DNA from: an uncultured Clostridia bacterium
Lineage (GTDB): Bacteria; Bacillota; Clostridia; TANB77; UBA1234
Assembly (NCBI GenBank): GCA_934149305.1
Contig: CAKPEF010000009.1
Coordinates: 4,541-68,540, forward strand
Length of the DNA stretch: 64,000 nucleotides
Direction of reading: 5' to 3'
Position 1 is the first letter of the stretch; each line of letters opens with the position of its first letter. Shown piece by piece: positions 1 through 7,944 of this stretch. The notes beneath the pieces are model-generated. The model made no database searches, was not told the origin of the DNA, and worked only from the letters and a program-made list of their open reading frames with translations. The position numbers were made by a program, and so were the translations under genes.

Positions 1-402
1 ATATATGGTTCAGCCAAAAACATGATGGCGGCTCAAACATATTCATATTCGGATTTTGAAGATGATGGAGCTAGAGAAAATATGGAAAATGGCGAAGAAT
101 TAACAGACGATGAAACAACATTTGATGAACCTATTTCAATAGTTTCGGTAGAAAGTGAAAATGGAACAATCTACGAAGTAGGAACTGCAGGAAAATTACT
201 TGCAAGACTACCATGGGATTTGCCATATGAAATAAAAGCGACATCAAATGATGATTCAATTGCAAAAGCCGATGGCAATCAAATAATAGCAGTATCTGAG
301 GGCGAAACAAGTATAACGGGAAAAATAATAATAAACGATGCCGAAAAAGAATTTACACTTGATATTTTTGTAGTAAATGAAAGTGATGAAGATTTTGAAT
401 AG
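1..402 (+). CDS. Partial Ig-like (BIG2-type) acidic protein, C-terminal part
   Basis: The reading frame is open to the left edge (ATA TAT GGT... runs into ATG ATG GCG at 22), so this is probably the C-terminal part of a longer protein rather than a gene starting at 22. The first ~45 residues are very acidic. The last ~80 residues resemble a bacterial Ig-like (BIG2-type) beta-sandwich, with a typical run of the form YEIKATSNDDSIAKADGNQI followed by ISEGETSITG-like strands. Ig-like domains of this kind usually sit in surface, adhesin or phage virion proteins; which of these applies cannot be decided here. It ends 12 bases before the next gene, with an AGGAGG ribosome site in between. The product beyond the fold is not recognised. 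Confidence 0.55.
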   Translation: MYGSAKNMMAAQTYSYSDFEDDGARENMENGEELTDDETTFDEPISIVSVESENGTIYEVGTAGKLLARLPWDLPYEIKATSNDDSIAKADGNQIIAVSEGETSITGKIIINDAEKEFTLDIFVVNESDEDFE

Positions 403-414
403 GAGGAAAACAAA

Positions 415-633
415 ATGGAAGAATGTTTATATAAAACGACAACAAAATTCACATTAGAGGAGTACAAAAGATGCAATTATGCCTTATTGAAGAAGAGACA
501 TCATTTTTTAATTTTAGTAATATTTGAACTATTTGTAATCTTATTTGGTGTAACATCTCAAAACGCATTTTTATTTGTTTTTGCAATAATATATCCTCTT
601 ATATTGAATGATTGCAAAAAATCAAGGTTATAG
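415..633 (+). CDS. Small two-helix membrane protein, probably C-terminally truncated
   Basis: A 72-residue protein starts 8 bases after a strong AGGAGG site. It has a charged N-terminus (Thr/Lys/Glu-rich, with a tyrosine pair) and then two hydrophobic helices at about residues 30-47 and 50-65. The arrangement resembles the N-terminal part of YcxB-like membrane proteins, but the similarity is weak and I treat it as a guess. The stop codon TAG lies exactly where a dispersed GTCCCTGT..TTTGTAAC repeat begins, so the natural C-terminus has probably been cut off by that repeat. Function unknown. Confidence 0.45.
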   Translation: MEECLYKTTTKFTLEEYKRCNYALLKKRHHFLILVIFELFVILFGVTSQNAFLFVFAIIYPLILNDCKKSRL

Positions 634-647
634 TCCCTGTGTTTGTA

Positions 648-671
648 ACAAAAAGGACTGTCCCTGTTTGT
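648..671. repeat. 24-bp near-palindromic direct repeat, left copy
   Basis: ACAAAAAGGACTGTCCCTGTTTGT is nearly self-complementary (ACAAA.AGG..CC.TTTGT). An identical copy lies at 905-928, and partial copies (TCCCTGT.TTTGTAAC) lie at 634-648 and 930-947. Together they bracket the pseudogene at 672-899. Similar GGACTGTCC repeats are common in Firmicutes as REP-like or transposon-associated sequences; that link is inference. Confidence 0.7.
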
Positions 672-899
672 AAAGTTGATGTTGGAGGATACGGCATTAT
701 TTGAAATGACGACATAGATATATCATGTGATGAGTTGTTTGAAAATGGAAAGCAAGTAAAAACACCATTTGATGAGTTAATGGCTTTTAGCGATGCCACT
801 TTGATTTGGGGATTAAATGAAAGTACACTTAGAAAAGCAATAGCATATGGTAAATTGGTTAATGCTGTTGATGTAAAAGGGCAGTTTCTGATTGTTTGA
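672..899 (+). pseudogene. DUF2442-like protein remnant
   Basis: Reading from 672 gives 75 codons resembling the C-terminal half of DUF2442-type proteins: a segment ending ..GYGII(stop)NDDIDISCDELFENG, then the helix-turn-helix-like tail ATLIWGLNESTLRKAIAYG. A TGA at 702-704 stands where the family has tryptophan (W-N-D-D), there is no start codon, and the N-terminal half is missing. The fragment is enclosed by identical 24-bp repeats and is best read as a decayed remnant. Confidence 0.6.
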
Positions 900-904
900 G
901 TGTA

Positions 905-928
905 ACAAAAAGGACTGTCCCTGTTTGT
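905..928. repeat. 24-bp near-palindromic direct repeat, right copy
   Basis: An exact copy of the 24-bp element at 648-671, followed by a partial copy (CCCTCCCTGTTTGTAAC). The pair frames the DUF2442-like remnant. Confidence 0.7.
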
Positions 929-948
929 GTCCCTCCCTGTTTGTAACT

Positions 949-990
949 AAAAAAAGAGCCCCGTGTTTGGAAACGGGGCTGCTTTTTTTC
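949..990 (-). terminator. Strong bidirectional rho-independent terminator
   Basis: The stem AGCCCCGT / ACGGGGCT with a short TTTGGA-type loop is flanked by A7 on one side and T7 on the other. It serves the minus-strand gene at 1033-1590 and can stop + strand transcription as well. Confidence 0.85.
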
Positions 991-1032
991 CTAACGAAGA
1001 CTAATGGAATCTTGTTAGGTCAGGAGCGTGCT

Positions 1033-1590
1033 TTACGCAGGATCGATTTCATAGAGGAAACCGATATCCTTTCCGTCGGCATCGCAGACGATGTAGTCCT
1101 TATAGGACTTCTCACTTTTAGTGAGAATATTTGCATCGACCTTGTCGCCGTCGCGTCCGTAAAGCACCCAGTAGGCTTTGCCAGGGAAACCAGTGGATTC
1201 GCCCCAAGAGGTCTTGATTGTCCAAGAGCCATCTTCATTGTGACGAATCTCTGCACCACGGAGGAATTCAGGGAATTCATCGGATACAGCCTCGGCCTCG
1301 AGAATGGTCGCCTTCTTGTAGAAAACGCCATCAATTTCCACGAGGTTGGTAGCTGCATTACCGATGCACCATGTATTCCAGCCTGTTGCAGTTTGGTTAC
1401 TCTCTTCGTAGCCGATAACGCTTCCGATTGGTACTCGTTCTGTGCCCTCGACACAAATGAGAGTGAACTCGTTACCATCGAAGGTTACGGTCTCCCGAAG
1501 GAAAGTAGGAATACTTTCGGCATTTAATGCACGGAAAGCGTCCTTCTTTTGACCAGCCTGCTTGTGAATGCGGATTACATTGTTCTTCAT
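1033..1590 (-). CDS. GC-rich hypothetical protein, probably horizontally acquired
   Basis: This 185-residue soluble protein has a good AAGGAGT site 7 bases before the ATG, a near-consensus promoter upstream and a strong terminator downstream, so it is a complete single-gene transcription unit. I do not recognise the family; there is no signal peptide or membrane segment. It contains many aromatic and acidic residues and two WNTW/GSWTIKTSWG-like segments. Base composition and codon choice (GCC, GTC, CTC, CGC) are clearly richer in GC than every neighbour, which suggests recent transfer. It is the only gene in the window with an in-frame, apparently read-through CGG (complement of 1495-1497, residue 32, between Leu and Glu). 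If CGG caused a +1 shift here, the product would stop three codons later. Confidence 0.7.
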   Translation of the reverse strand: MKNNVIRIHKQAGQKKDAFRALNAESIPTFLRETVTFDGNEFTLICVEGTERVPIGSVIGYEESNQTATGWNTWCIGNAATNLVEIDGVFYKKATILEAEAVSDEFPEFLRGAEIRHNEDGSWTIKTSWGESTGFPGKAYWVLYGRDGDKVDANILTKSEKSYKDYIVCDADGKDIGFLYEIDPA

Positions 1591-1633
1591 AATAACTAAC
1601 TCCTTAATGTTATAAATTTTTAGTACGCTTTTA

Positions 1634-1663
1634 ATTATAGCACAAGGTTACATAATGTGTCAA
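1634..1663 (-). promoter_or_regulatory. Consensus sigma-A promoter for the foreign gene
   Basis: On the minus strand the sequence reads TTGACA, an 18-base spacer, then TATAAT, ending about 45 bases before the start codon of the 1033-1590 gene. Confidence 0.8.
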
Positions 1664-1703
1664 GCATAAATTTACATAAAATTGGACAGCATTGTAGCTT
1701 CTC

Positions 1704-1732
1704 TTGTTTTTATGTTTGGAAAGTGTTAAAAT
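1704..1732 (+). promoter_or_regulatory. Candidate uvrB promoter
   Basis: TTGTTT, 17 bases, TAAAAT, about 57 bases before the uvrB start. I see no obvious LexA box. Confidence 0.5.
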
Positions 1733-1789
1733 ATGATGAGTTAAAAGATTGCTACTTATATGTAATTACAGTAAAAAGGAAGTGAAAAA

Positions 1790-3739
1790 ATGTTTAAGTT
1801 ACATTCAAGTTTTGAGCCGACAGGCGACCAGCCACAGGCTATTGATAAATTAGTAGAAGGAATAAATAAGGGCGACAAATATCAAACACTTTTAGGTGTT
1901 ACAGGTTCAGGAAAAACATTTACCATGGCGAATATTATTCAAAAGGTTCAAAAGCCAACACTTATATTAGCACATAATAAGACACTAGCCGGACAGTTGT
2001 ATAGCGAGTTTAAAGAATTCTTCCCAGAGAACGCAGTGGAGTATTTTGTATCTTATTATGATTACTATCAACCAGAAGCTTATATGCCACAAACTGATAC
2101 ATATATAGAAAAAGACTCGGCAGTAAATGATGAGATAGACAAGCTTCGCCACTCTGCAACAGCTGCACTTTTTGAGAGAAAAGATGTTATTATTGTTGCT
2201 AGTGTTTCTTGTATTTATGGTTTGGGTGACCCAGAAGATTATAGTGGTCTTACACTTTCTTTAAGACCAGGCATGCAAATCGAAAGAGATGATTTGCTTA
2301 GAGCACTTATAGATAGGCAATATGATAGAAATGAGATTGAATTTAAACGTGGTAAGTTTAGAGTTAGAGGGGATACAGTTGAAGTATATCCATCTAATGA
2401 AAATGAAAAGGCAATAAGAATTGAGTTTTTTGGAGATGAAATAGAAAAGATTTCTGAAATACAACCGCTTACAGGTCAAAAATTAGGAGTTAGAAATCAT
2501 GTGCTTATCTTTCCAAATTCGCATTATGCAACATCTAAAGAAAAAATGGAAAAAGCAATTGGCACAATTGAAATTGAGCTAGAGCAAAGGATTAAAGAAT
2601 TTAAAGAAGAAGGAAAACTAATCGAGGCACAAAGAATAGAACAACGAACAAATTTTGACATCGAGATGATGCGTGAAACAGGCTTTTGCCAAGGGATAGA
2701 AAACTATTCAAGGCATATAAGTGGAAGAAAGCCAGGAAGTGCGCCATACACACTTATGGATTATTTTCCTAAAGATTTTCTTTTGCTTATAGATGAATCG
2801 CATGTTACAATTCCTCAAGTTAGAGCGATGTATAATGGAGATAGAGCTCGTAAAGAAAGTCTAGTAAATTATGGCTTTAGATTGCCATCTGCTTACGATA
2901 ATAGACCACTAAAATTTGAAGAATGGGAAGAAAGAATAAATCAAGTTATCTTTGTTAGTGCAACGCCAGCAGATTATGAAAAGGCACACTCGCAAAATAC
3001 AGTAGAGCAAATTATAAGACCAACGGGACTTTTAGATCCTAAAATAGAAGTTAGACCATCTGAAAATCAAGTTGATGATTTGATTGGAAGAATAAATGAG
3101 ACAGTCGAAAAAGGAGAAAGAGTACTTGTTACTACACTTACAAAGAAAATGGCAGAAGATTTGACAGCATATTTAAAAGAACTAAATATAAAAGTAACTT
3201 ACATGCATTCAGATATTGATACGCTAGAGAGATTAAAAATATTAAAAGAATTAAGAATGGGTAAATACGATGTGTTAGTTGGAATCAATCTATTAAGAGA
3301 AGGTCTAGATTTGCCAGAGGTTTCACTAGTTGCAATATTAGATGCAGACAAAGAGGGCTTTTTAAGATCCGAACGTTCACTAATTCAAACAATAGGGCGT
3401 GCAGCGAGAAATTCAGAGGGAAAAGTTATAATGTATGCGGATGAATTAACAGATTCTATGGAAAAAGCAATAAAAGAAACAAATAGAAGAAGAAAAATTC
3501 AAATGGCTTATAACGAAGAGCATGGAATAATTCCACAAACTATTCATAAAGCAATAAGAGATGATATAAAAGCTACAATAGTTGAAGAAGCGACAGAAAA
3601 ATATAACATAGAAGAAGGAAAAACGGTAGAAGAAGTAATTGAAGAATTAACAATGCAAATGTTAAAACACGCAGAAAATATGGAATTTGAACAAGCGGCA
3701 GAAATAAGGGACAAGATAAAAGAATTAGAAAATATGTAG
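1790..3739 (+). CDS. uvrB: Excinuclease ABC subunit B
   Basis: UvrB is the damage-verification helicase of nucleotide excision repair. It is loaded by UvrA and recruits UvrC for incision. The 649 residues are normal for the family. Visible marks are Walker A GVTGSGKT near residue 39, the beta-hairpin region YYDYYQPEAY near residue 92, the DESH Walker B box, the helicase motif QTIGRAARN near residue 540, and a C-terminal UVR domain (ENMEFEQAAEIRDKI) that contacts UvrC. The ATG follows AAAAGGAAGTG. uvrA and uvrC are not in the window. A 3' MITE-like repeat starts 14 bases after the stop. The identification is secure. Confidence 0.98.
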   Translation: MFKLHSSFEPTGDQPQAIDKLVEGINKGDKYQTLLGVTGSGKTFTMANIIQKVQKPTLILAHNKTLAGQLYSEFKEFFPENAVEYFVSYYDYYQPEAYMPQTDTYIEKDSAVNDEIDKLRHSATAALFERKDVIIVASVSCIYGLGDPEDYSGLTLSLRPGMQIERDDLLRALIDRQYDRNEIEFKRGKFRVRGDTVEVYPSNENEKAIRIEFFGDEIEKISEIQPLTGQKLGVRNHVLIFPNSHYATSKEKMEKAIGTIEIELEQRIKEFKEEGKLIEAQRIEQRTNFDIEMMRETGFCQGIENYSRHISGRKPGSAPYTLMDYFPKDFLLLIDESHVTIPQVRAMYNGDRARKESLVNYGFRLPSAYDNRPLKFEEWEERINQVIFVSATPADYEKAHSQNTVEQIIRPTGLLDPKIEVRPSENQVDDLIGRINETVEKGERVLVTTLTKKMAEDLTAYLKELNIKVTYMHSDIDTLERLKILKELRMGKYDVLVGINLLREGLDLPEVSLVAILDADKEGFLRSERSLIQTIGRAARNSEGKVIMYADELTDSMEKAIKETNRRRKIQMAYNEEHGIIPQTIHKAIRDDIKATIVEEATEKYNIEEGKTVEEVIEELTMQMLKHAENMEFEQAAEIRDKIKELENM

Positions 3740-3745
3740 AATAAA

Positions 3746-3893
3746 TAGTTGTAGTTACTATTCAGTCTTCAAAATAAAAGTATATATCAAATGTAAATGC
3801 GTGCTATGAAATTGTAGCGGAGCACACTGTGCTCCATAAAAACATTACTAGTTAATGCTTATTTACCTTAAGGCTGAATAGTAACTAGTTGTA
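3746..3893 (+). mobile_element. MITE-like element, family A, with perfect 8-bp target duplication
   Basis: The element 3754-3885 begins GTTACTATTCAGTCTT and ends AAGGCTGAATAGTAAC, giving 15-16 bp inverted ends with one mismatch. It carries the central hairpin core AGCGGAGCACACTGTGCTCC followed by ATAAAAA. It is flanked on both sides by TAGTTGTA (3746-3753 and 3886-3893), a perfect 8-bp direct repeat. It has no coding capacity. This is the type copy for the repeats found between many genes of this window. Confidence 0.85.
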
Positions 3894-3924
3894 AAATGAA
3901 ATTTAAAAATCTATTAAGAATTTA

Positions 3925-3953
3925 TTGACCATTAAAAACAAATTGGATAAAAT
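3925..3953 (+). promoter_or_regulatory. Promoter of the SLH surface-protein gene
   Basis: TTGACC, 17 bases, TAAAAT. It lies about 160 bases upstream of the start codon, leaving a long structured leader. Confidence 0.7.
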
Positions 3954-3970
3954 ATTTTGTGTAAAAGTAT

Positions 3971-4085
3971 AAGCAACAAAAAATTATGTTGATATTTTCA
4001 TAAAGACACAAAAGATAAACCAAAATAAAAGACGTTTAAAATATGTGTACTAAAGTATCACATAATTAAATGTCTTTTGTTGCTT
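3971..4085 (+). promoter_or_regulatory. Structured 5' leader of the SLH surface-protein gene
   Basis: AAGCAACAAAA at 3971-3981 is perfectly complementary to TTTTGTTGCTT at 4075-4085. Inside this long-range pairing lies a second hairpin (AAAGACGTTTAAaaTATGTG...CACATAatTAAATGTCTTT, about 4028-4077) whose 3' arm overlaps the outer arm, so the two pairings compete. This could control mRNA stability or translation. It matches no riboswitch class I know. Confidence 0.5.
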
Positions 4086-4115
4086 TTAATTCAAGCTTAA
4101 GGGGGAGATATAATA

Positions 4116-6626
4116 ATGAACAAAAAATTAGTAGTAACATTAGTAGCAACACTAATGTGTTTTGCCGTAGTATTAACTGGCAAAATATCAGCGAAGAGCC
4201 CATATGCAGACTCTCAAAAGACAAGATATGATTATGCGGTAGAAGATTTAACAGACAGAAAGATAATCAATGGATTCCCAGATGGAAATTTTCATCCATA
4301 TGAGAATGTGACAAGAGCTCAATTTGCTAAAATGATAGTAATAGCAATAAATAAAGAAAATGAAAAGAATACAACAACATATTTTAGTGATGTATCTGAT
4401 GAGCATTGGGCATTTGATTATATAAAAATAGCAAACAAGTTAAAGATAGTACAAGGCTATGAAGATGATACATTTAGACCAGAACAAAATATATCATATG
4501 CAGAAGCTGTAACAATGGCCTTGAGAGCTTTGGGATATGAGCCAGGCCAAAATGCTACTGGACATTGGTATACAAGATATATGGAACTTGCAGAAGATGG
4601 TGGTTTACTTGAGAACATAGATGATATGGAACCAGACAGAGTGATAAACAGAGGAAACACAGCAATATTAATATATAATATGTTACGTTGGGATGAATTT
4701 GTATACGGTGATGTAACAGAGAACGGCAGAGTAAATAATGATGACTTGAATTTATTAGAAGATTATTTAAACAATAAAGAAACTTTTTCAAACAGACAAA
4801 AACGTTTGGCTGATGTAAACTTAGATGGAAAAATAAATGAAGTTGATTATTGGCTAATATATTTAAATTATAAAAAGGACATTGATTTACCACATTCTTG
4901 TGGAACAAGATATTATATCGATTATGTAGTAAAAGACAAAAATACACATGAGCTAAGATTATATTGCGAGTGTGAAGAATTATATACATATCAATTAACA
5001 ACAGAAAAGCACGAACTAGTAAATGGGATATGTAAAAAATGCAAATATGATTCAAATTCTACAGAAGAGATCGTACAAAAAATGAGTGGAAATGTGTATA
5101 TAAAAGGAACTGCAGAAGTTGGAAGCACATTAACTGTTGATACATCAAAAATAGTTCCGACAGGTGCTACATATACATATGAGTGGTATTATTGTGATAA
5201 TAGTAACTTTACTAGCGCAGAAAGGATATATGGAGAAACATCATCAAAATACAAAATAACAAGTAGTGTAGAAGGAAAATATATATTTGTCGTAGTTACA
5301 GTTTCAAAGAGTGGCTATGAAACAACACAATATAGAGTTGCAACAGATAGCAAAGTGCCAGAAGAAAACATTGAACAAAAAATAACAGGTAGTGTAGATA
5401 TAGTAGGTGAAAATACTGTTGGTAGCACACTTTATGTAGATACATCAAAAATAGAACAAAGTGGTGTTACAATAAAATATCAATGGTTTTATAGTACGAG
5501 CATAAATCTAACAAATAAAACGATAATTTCTGGTCAAACATCCTCAAAATACACAATAACTAATGATTTAGTTGGTAAGTATGTTGGGGTAATAGTTACT
5601 GTATCAAAAACAAACTATGTAACAACAGAGTTTGTAAAAGTGATTACAAGCAAAATTATACTAGAAGAAATAATAGAAAAAGGTATGAGCTGCTATCTTA
5701 AAATTTCAGGTACGCCAACCGTTGGTGGAACATTAACTGTAGATGTTACAAAGATAACTCCAAGTGATGCAAAACTAACATATCAATGGTACTATAGTAG
5801 CGATAGTAATTTCAAAAATAAAGTAGCAATATCAGGAGCTACATCAAAAACATTAAAAATAACAAGTGATATTGCAGGTAAATATGTAGGAGTTGTAGTA
5901 ACAGCAAGCAAGACTGGCTATGTAACATCAGATTTTGAAATAAGTACTTCAAGTAAGATTGTAGAAGAAACTAAAACAATATCTATTGCAGTAGGAATAT
6001 CAGGCTTTGCTCAAATTGGAAGAACAATAAGCGCCAAGATTTTGAGTGTTGATCCAAGTGACGCTAAATTAACATATCAATGGTATTATAGTACAAAAGC
6101 AGATTTTTCTAATAAAGTTGCAATAAAAGGTGAAACAGCTAAAACATATGAAATAACAAGTGATATGAGCGGAAAATATATAGGCGTTGTAGTAACAGCA
6201 ACTAAGACAGGATATACAGAAACAACTTGTCAAATAAACTTACAAGAAACAATAGAAAAAAATGCAATAGCAGGTTCAGTAAAAATAACAGGTGACCCAA
6301 CAGTAGGTGGAAACTTGACAGTAGATGTAGATGTAGATCCAAGTGATGCAAAAATAACATATAACTGGTATTATAGCAAGACGGGAAAGTTACTAGATAA
6401 AACACTAATACCAGGTCAAACATCAAAAAGATATATGATATCGAATGACATGAAGGGAAAATATATAATTGTTGAAGTGACAGTATCAAAAGATGGATAT
6501 GTAACAAAAACATTTGAAATATTATGCGATACAGTTATAAGAGCAAAAGAAACAATACCAATACCTACACCAACGCCAGATGCAGAAATTCCACCACAAC
6601 CAAAACCAACATTAGTAAAAAAATAA
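4116..6626 (+). CDS. S-layer homology, dockerin-like and Ig-repeat surface protein
   Basis: This 836-residue exported protein starts with a signal peptide (MNKKLVVTLVATLMCFAVV..., cleavage near residue 27). Three SLH segments follow (about 35-85, 90-140, 145-195), with typical motifs such as INGFPDGNFHPYENVTRAQF and VQGYEDDTFRPEQNISYAEA. They would bind pyruvylated secondary cell-wall polymer. Residues 200-260 form a dockerin-like pair of calcium loops (DVTENGRVNNDDLNLLEDYL and ADVNLDGKINEVDYWLIYL). From about residue 320 there are five ~95-residue repeats of the form VGSTLTVDTSKI..TYQWYYS..YKITSDMAGKYIGVVVTVSKTGY, an Ig-like fold, then a Pro/Thr-rich tail. It probably acts as a wall-anchored scaffold or adhesin. 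It has its own promoter, a long leader and a terminator. Confidence 0.85.
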   Translation: MNKKLVVTLVATLMCFAVVLTGKISAKSPYADSQKTRYDYAVEDLTDRKIINGFPDGNFHPYENVTRAQFAKMIVIAINKENEKNTTTYFSDVSDEHWAFDYIKIANKLKIVQGYEDDTFRPEQNISYAEAVTMALRALGYEPGQNATGHWYTRYMELAEDGGLLENIDDMEPDRVINRGNTAILIYNMLRWDEFVYGDVTENGRVNNDDLNLLEDYLNNKETFSNRQKRLADVNLDGKINEVDYWLIYLNYKKDIDLPHSCGTRYYIDYVVKDKNTHELRLYCECEELYTYQLTTEKHELVNGICKKCKYDSNSTEEIVQKMSGNVYIKGTAEVGSTLTVDTSKIVPTGATYTYEWYYCDNSNFTSAERIYGETSSKYKITSSVEGKYIFVVVTVSKSGYETTQYRVATDSKVPEENIEQKITGSVDIVGENTVGSTLYVDTSKIEQSGVTIKYQWFYSTSINLTNKTIISGQTSSKYTITNDLVGKYVGVIVTVSKTNYVTTEFVKVITSKIILEEIIEKGMSCYLKISGTPTVGGTLTVDVTKITPSDAKLTYQWYYSSDSNFKNKVAISGATSKTLKITSDIAGKYVGVVVTASKTGYVTSDFEISTSSKIVEETKTISIAVGISGFAQIGRTISAKILSVDPSDAKLTYQWYYSTKADFSNKVAIKGETAKTYEITSDMSGKYIGVVVTATKTGYTETTCQINLQETIEKNAIAGSVKITGDPTVGGNLTVDVDVDPSDAKITYNWYYSKTGKLLDKTLIPGQTSKRYMISNDMKGKYIIVEVTVSKDGYVTKTFEILCDTVIRAKETIPIPTPTPDAEIPPQPKPTLVKK

Positions 6627-6633
6627 AAAATAT

Positions 6634-6681
6634 AAACCTCAAAATCTTTATAAAAACTTTGGATTTTGAGGTTTTATTTTT
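6634..6681 (+). terminator. Rho-independent terminator after the SLH gene
   Basis: The stem AAACCTCAAAATC / GGATTTTGAGGTTTT is followed by TATTTTT. Confidence 0.85.
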
Positions 6682-6692
6682 GATGAAAACTA

Positions 6693-6827
6693 GGTATTAT
6701 TTAACCTTCAAAAATAAAAAAGTATGTATCGAATGTAAATATATTAAAAAAAATGTAGCGGAGCACAGTGTGCTCCATAAAAAACATTACTGGTCAGTGC
6801 TTATTGGATTTAAGACTGAACAGTAAC
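6693..6827 (+). mobile_element. MITE-like element, family A, degenerate left end
   Basis: The core TAGCGGAGCACAGTGTGCTCCATAAAAAAC and the right end AAGACTGAACAGTAAC are clear; the left end (GTATTATTTAACCTTC) is diverged. It is flanked by a ~25-bp direct repeat, TTTATTTTTGATGAAAA(A)CTAGGTA (6672-6696 and 6842-6866), much longer than the usual 8-bp duplication of this family. Confidence 0.7.
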
Positions 6828-6867
6828 AAATGAATTATAACTTTATTTTTGATGAAAAACTAGGTAC

Positions 6868-6896
6868 TTGAATAAAACAAAAATTTGTTATAAAAT
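6868..6896 (+). promoter_or_regulatory. Promoter of the cation antiporter gene
   Basis: TTGAAT, 17 bases, TAAAAT, ending 46 bases before the chosen ATG. It supports the start at 6943 rather than an upstream one. Confidence 0.65.
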
Positions 6897-6942
6897 CAGC
6901 ATGAAAAGTGAAAAATATACAAAAGAAAAAGGAGAGGATTTA

Positions 6943-7938
6943 ATGTTAATAAAAGACATAATACTTTTAGTACTAGGAATAATCTTTCTTATTAAGGGAG
7001 CAGACTATTTTGTCGATTCTGGTTCGAAAATCGGAAAAACATTAAAAATTAGCGAAATAATATTAGGAGTTACAATAGTGTCGCTTGGAACAAGTTTGCC
7101 AGAGCTTATAGTTGCAGTTACAGGAGCACAAGCAGGAAGTAACGAAATAGCACTTGGAAACATATTAGGTACAAACATGTTTAATCTATGTGTAATACTA
7201 GGTGTGCTATGTATAATAAAACCTATAAAATTTCAAAAAGAAACAGTAAAAAAAGATATGTATATGACAGTCGTAACATCATTCGTTTTAATATTACTAA
7301 TGGCAGATAGATTCTTAGGTAACGGCGGGGCAAATATCCTTTCAAGAGCAGATGGTTTAATACTTCTTGTTTTATTCGGAATATTTATATATTACACATT
7401 ATACGAGTATATAGAGTTGTGGAATGAAAGAAAGAAAAATAAAGAGCAAAACGAAGTAAAACTAAAGTTAAAGGATATAGATACATTGACTAAAAATATA
7501 ATAATAATGGTTACAAGTATTGCAGTAGTATTTTTAGGCGCTAATTGGGTTGTAAACTCAGTAGAAGAAATAGCAGTAATGCTTAATATATCAGAAACGT
7601 TTATATCTATACTAGTAATAGCCGTTGGAACCTCACTTCCAGAGATATTTACATCAATTGCAGCAATGAAAAAAGGAAAAACAGATATAGCAGTTGGTAA
7701 CTTAATTGGTAGCAATATATTCAATATACTTTTAATATTAGGACTAGCATCAACGATAAACCCAATTGCATTAGAGATGGATTCCTTAATAATAGATGCG
7801 TTAGTATTTTTAGCGGCAAGTGTACTATGCATTTTATTTATAAAATTAAAAGGAAAGTATGAGTTTAGTAAAACAGAGGGAATAACATTGTTACTTATAT
7901 ATATAGCGTATATATCTTATGTTGTAGTAAGAGGTTAG
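6943..7938 (+). CDS. Ca2+/cation antiporter (CaCA family, YrbG-like)
   Basis: This is an integral membrane exchanger of 331 residues with about ten hydrophobic helices. The two inverted alpha-repeats of the CaCA superfamily are obvious: GTSLPELIVAVTGAQAGSNE with GNILGTNMFNLCVILG near residue 45, and GTSLPEIFTSIAAMKKGKTD with GNLIGSNIFNILLILG near residue 225. The Glu of each GTSLPE motif is the cation ligand in this family. I place the start at 6943 because AAAGGAGAGG lies 6 bases before it and the promoter lies between this ATG and any earlier in-frame start. The likely role is Na+/Ca2+ or H+/Ca2+ exchange; the ion is not known. It is followed after 6 bases by an unknown gene, probably cotranscribed. 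Confidence 0.9.
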   Translation: MLIKDIILLVLGIIFLIKGADYFVDSGSKIGKTLKISEIILGVTIVSLGTSLPELIVAVTGAQAGSNEIALGNILGTNMFNLCVILGVLCIIKPIKFQKETVKKDMYMTVVTSFVLILLMADRFLGNGGANILSRADGLILLVLFGIFIYYTLYEYIELWNERKKNKEQNEVKLKLKDIDTLTKNIIIMVTSIAVVFLGANWVVNSVEEIAVMLNISETFISILVIAVGTSLPEIFTSIAAMKKGKTDIAVGNLIGSNIFNILLILGLASTINPIALEMDSLIIDALVFLAASVLCILFIKLKGKYEFSKTEGITLLLIYIAYISYVVVRG

Positions 7939-7944
7939 TTAGAT

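Noticed and set aside
702..704. TGA as tryptophan (alternative code) in the DUF2442-like fragment
   Set aside because: All native genes use TGG for Trp, and TGA acts as a true stop elsewhere (for example pilM and the ATP-grasp gene). The fragment is already truncated, so TGA is a simple mutation.
892..1527. A 211-codon open frame on the + strand through the GC-rich island
   Set aside because: It is the antisense shadow of the minus-strand gene at 1033-1590, which has a promoter, ribosome site and terminator; the + strand frame has none and runs through that terminator.
3810..3850. Repeat cores as rho-independent terminators
   Set aside because: The hairpin is followed by ATAAAAA, not a T-run, on the strand shared with the genes. 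Real terminators with T-runs are found separately next to several copies.
4555..5055. Long minus-strand open frames within the SLH gene and other genes
   Set aside because: They are rich in Leu, Ile, His and Tyr, as expected for the reverse complement of Lys/Asn-rich AT sequence, and have no ribosome sites.
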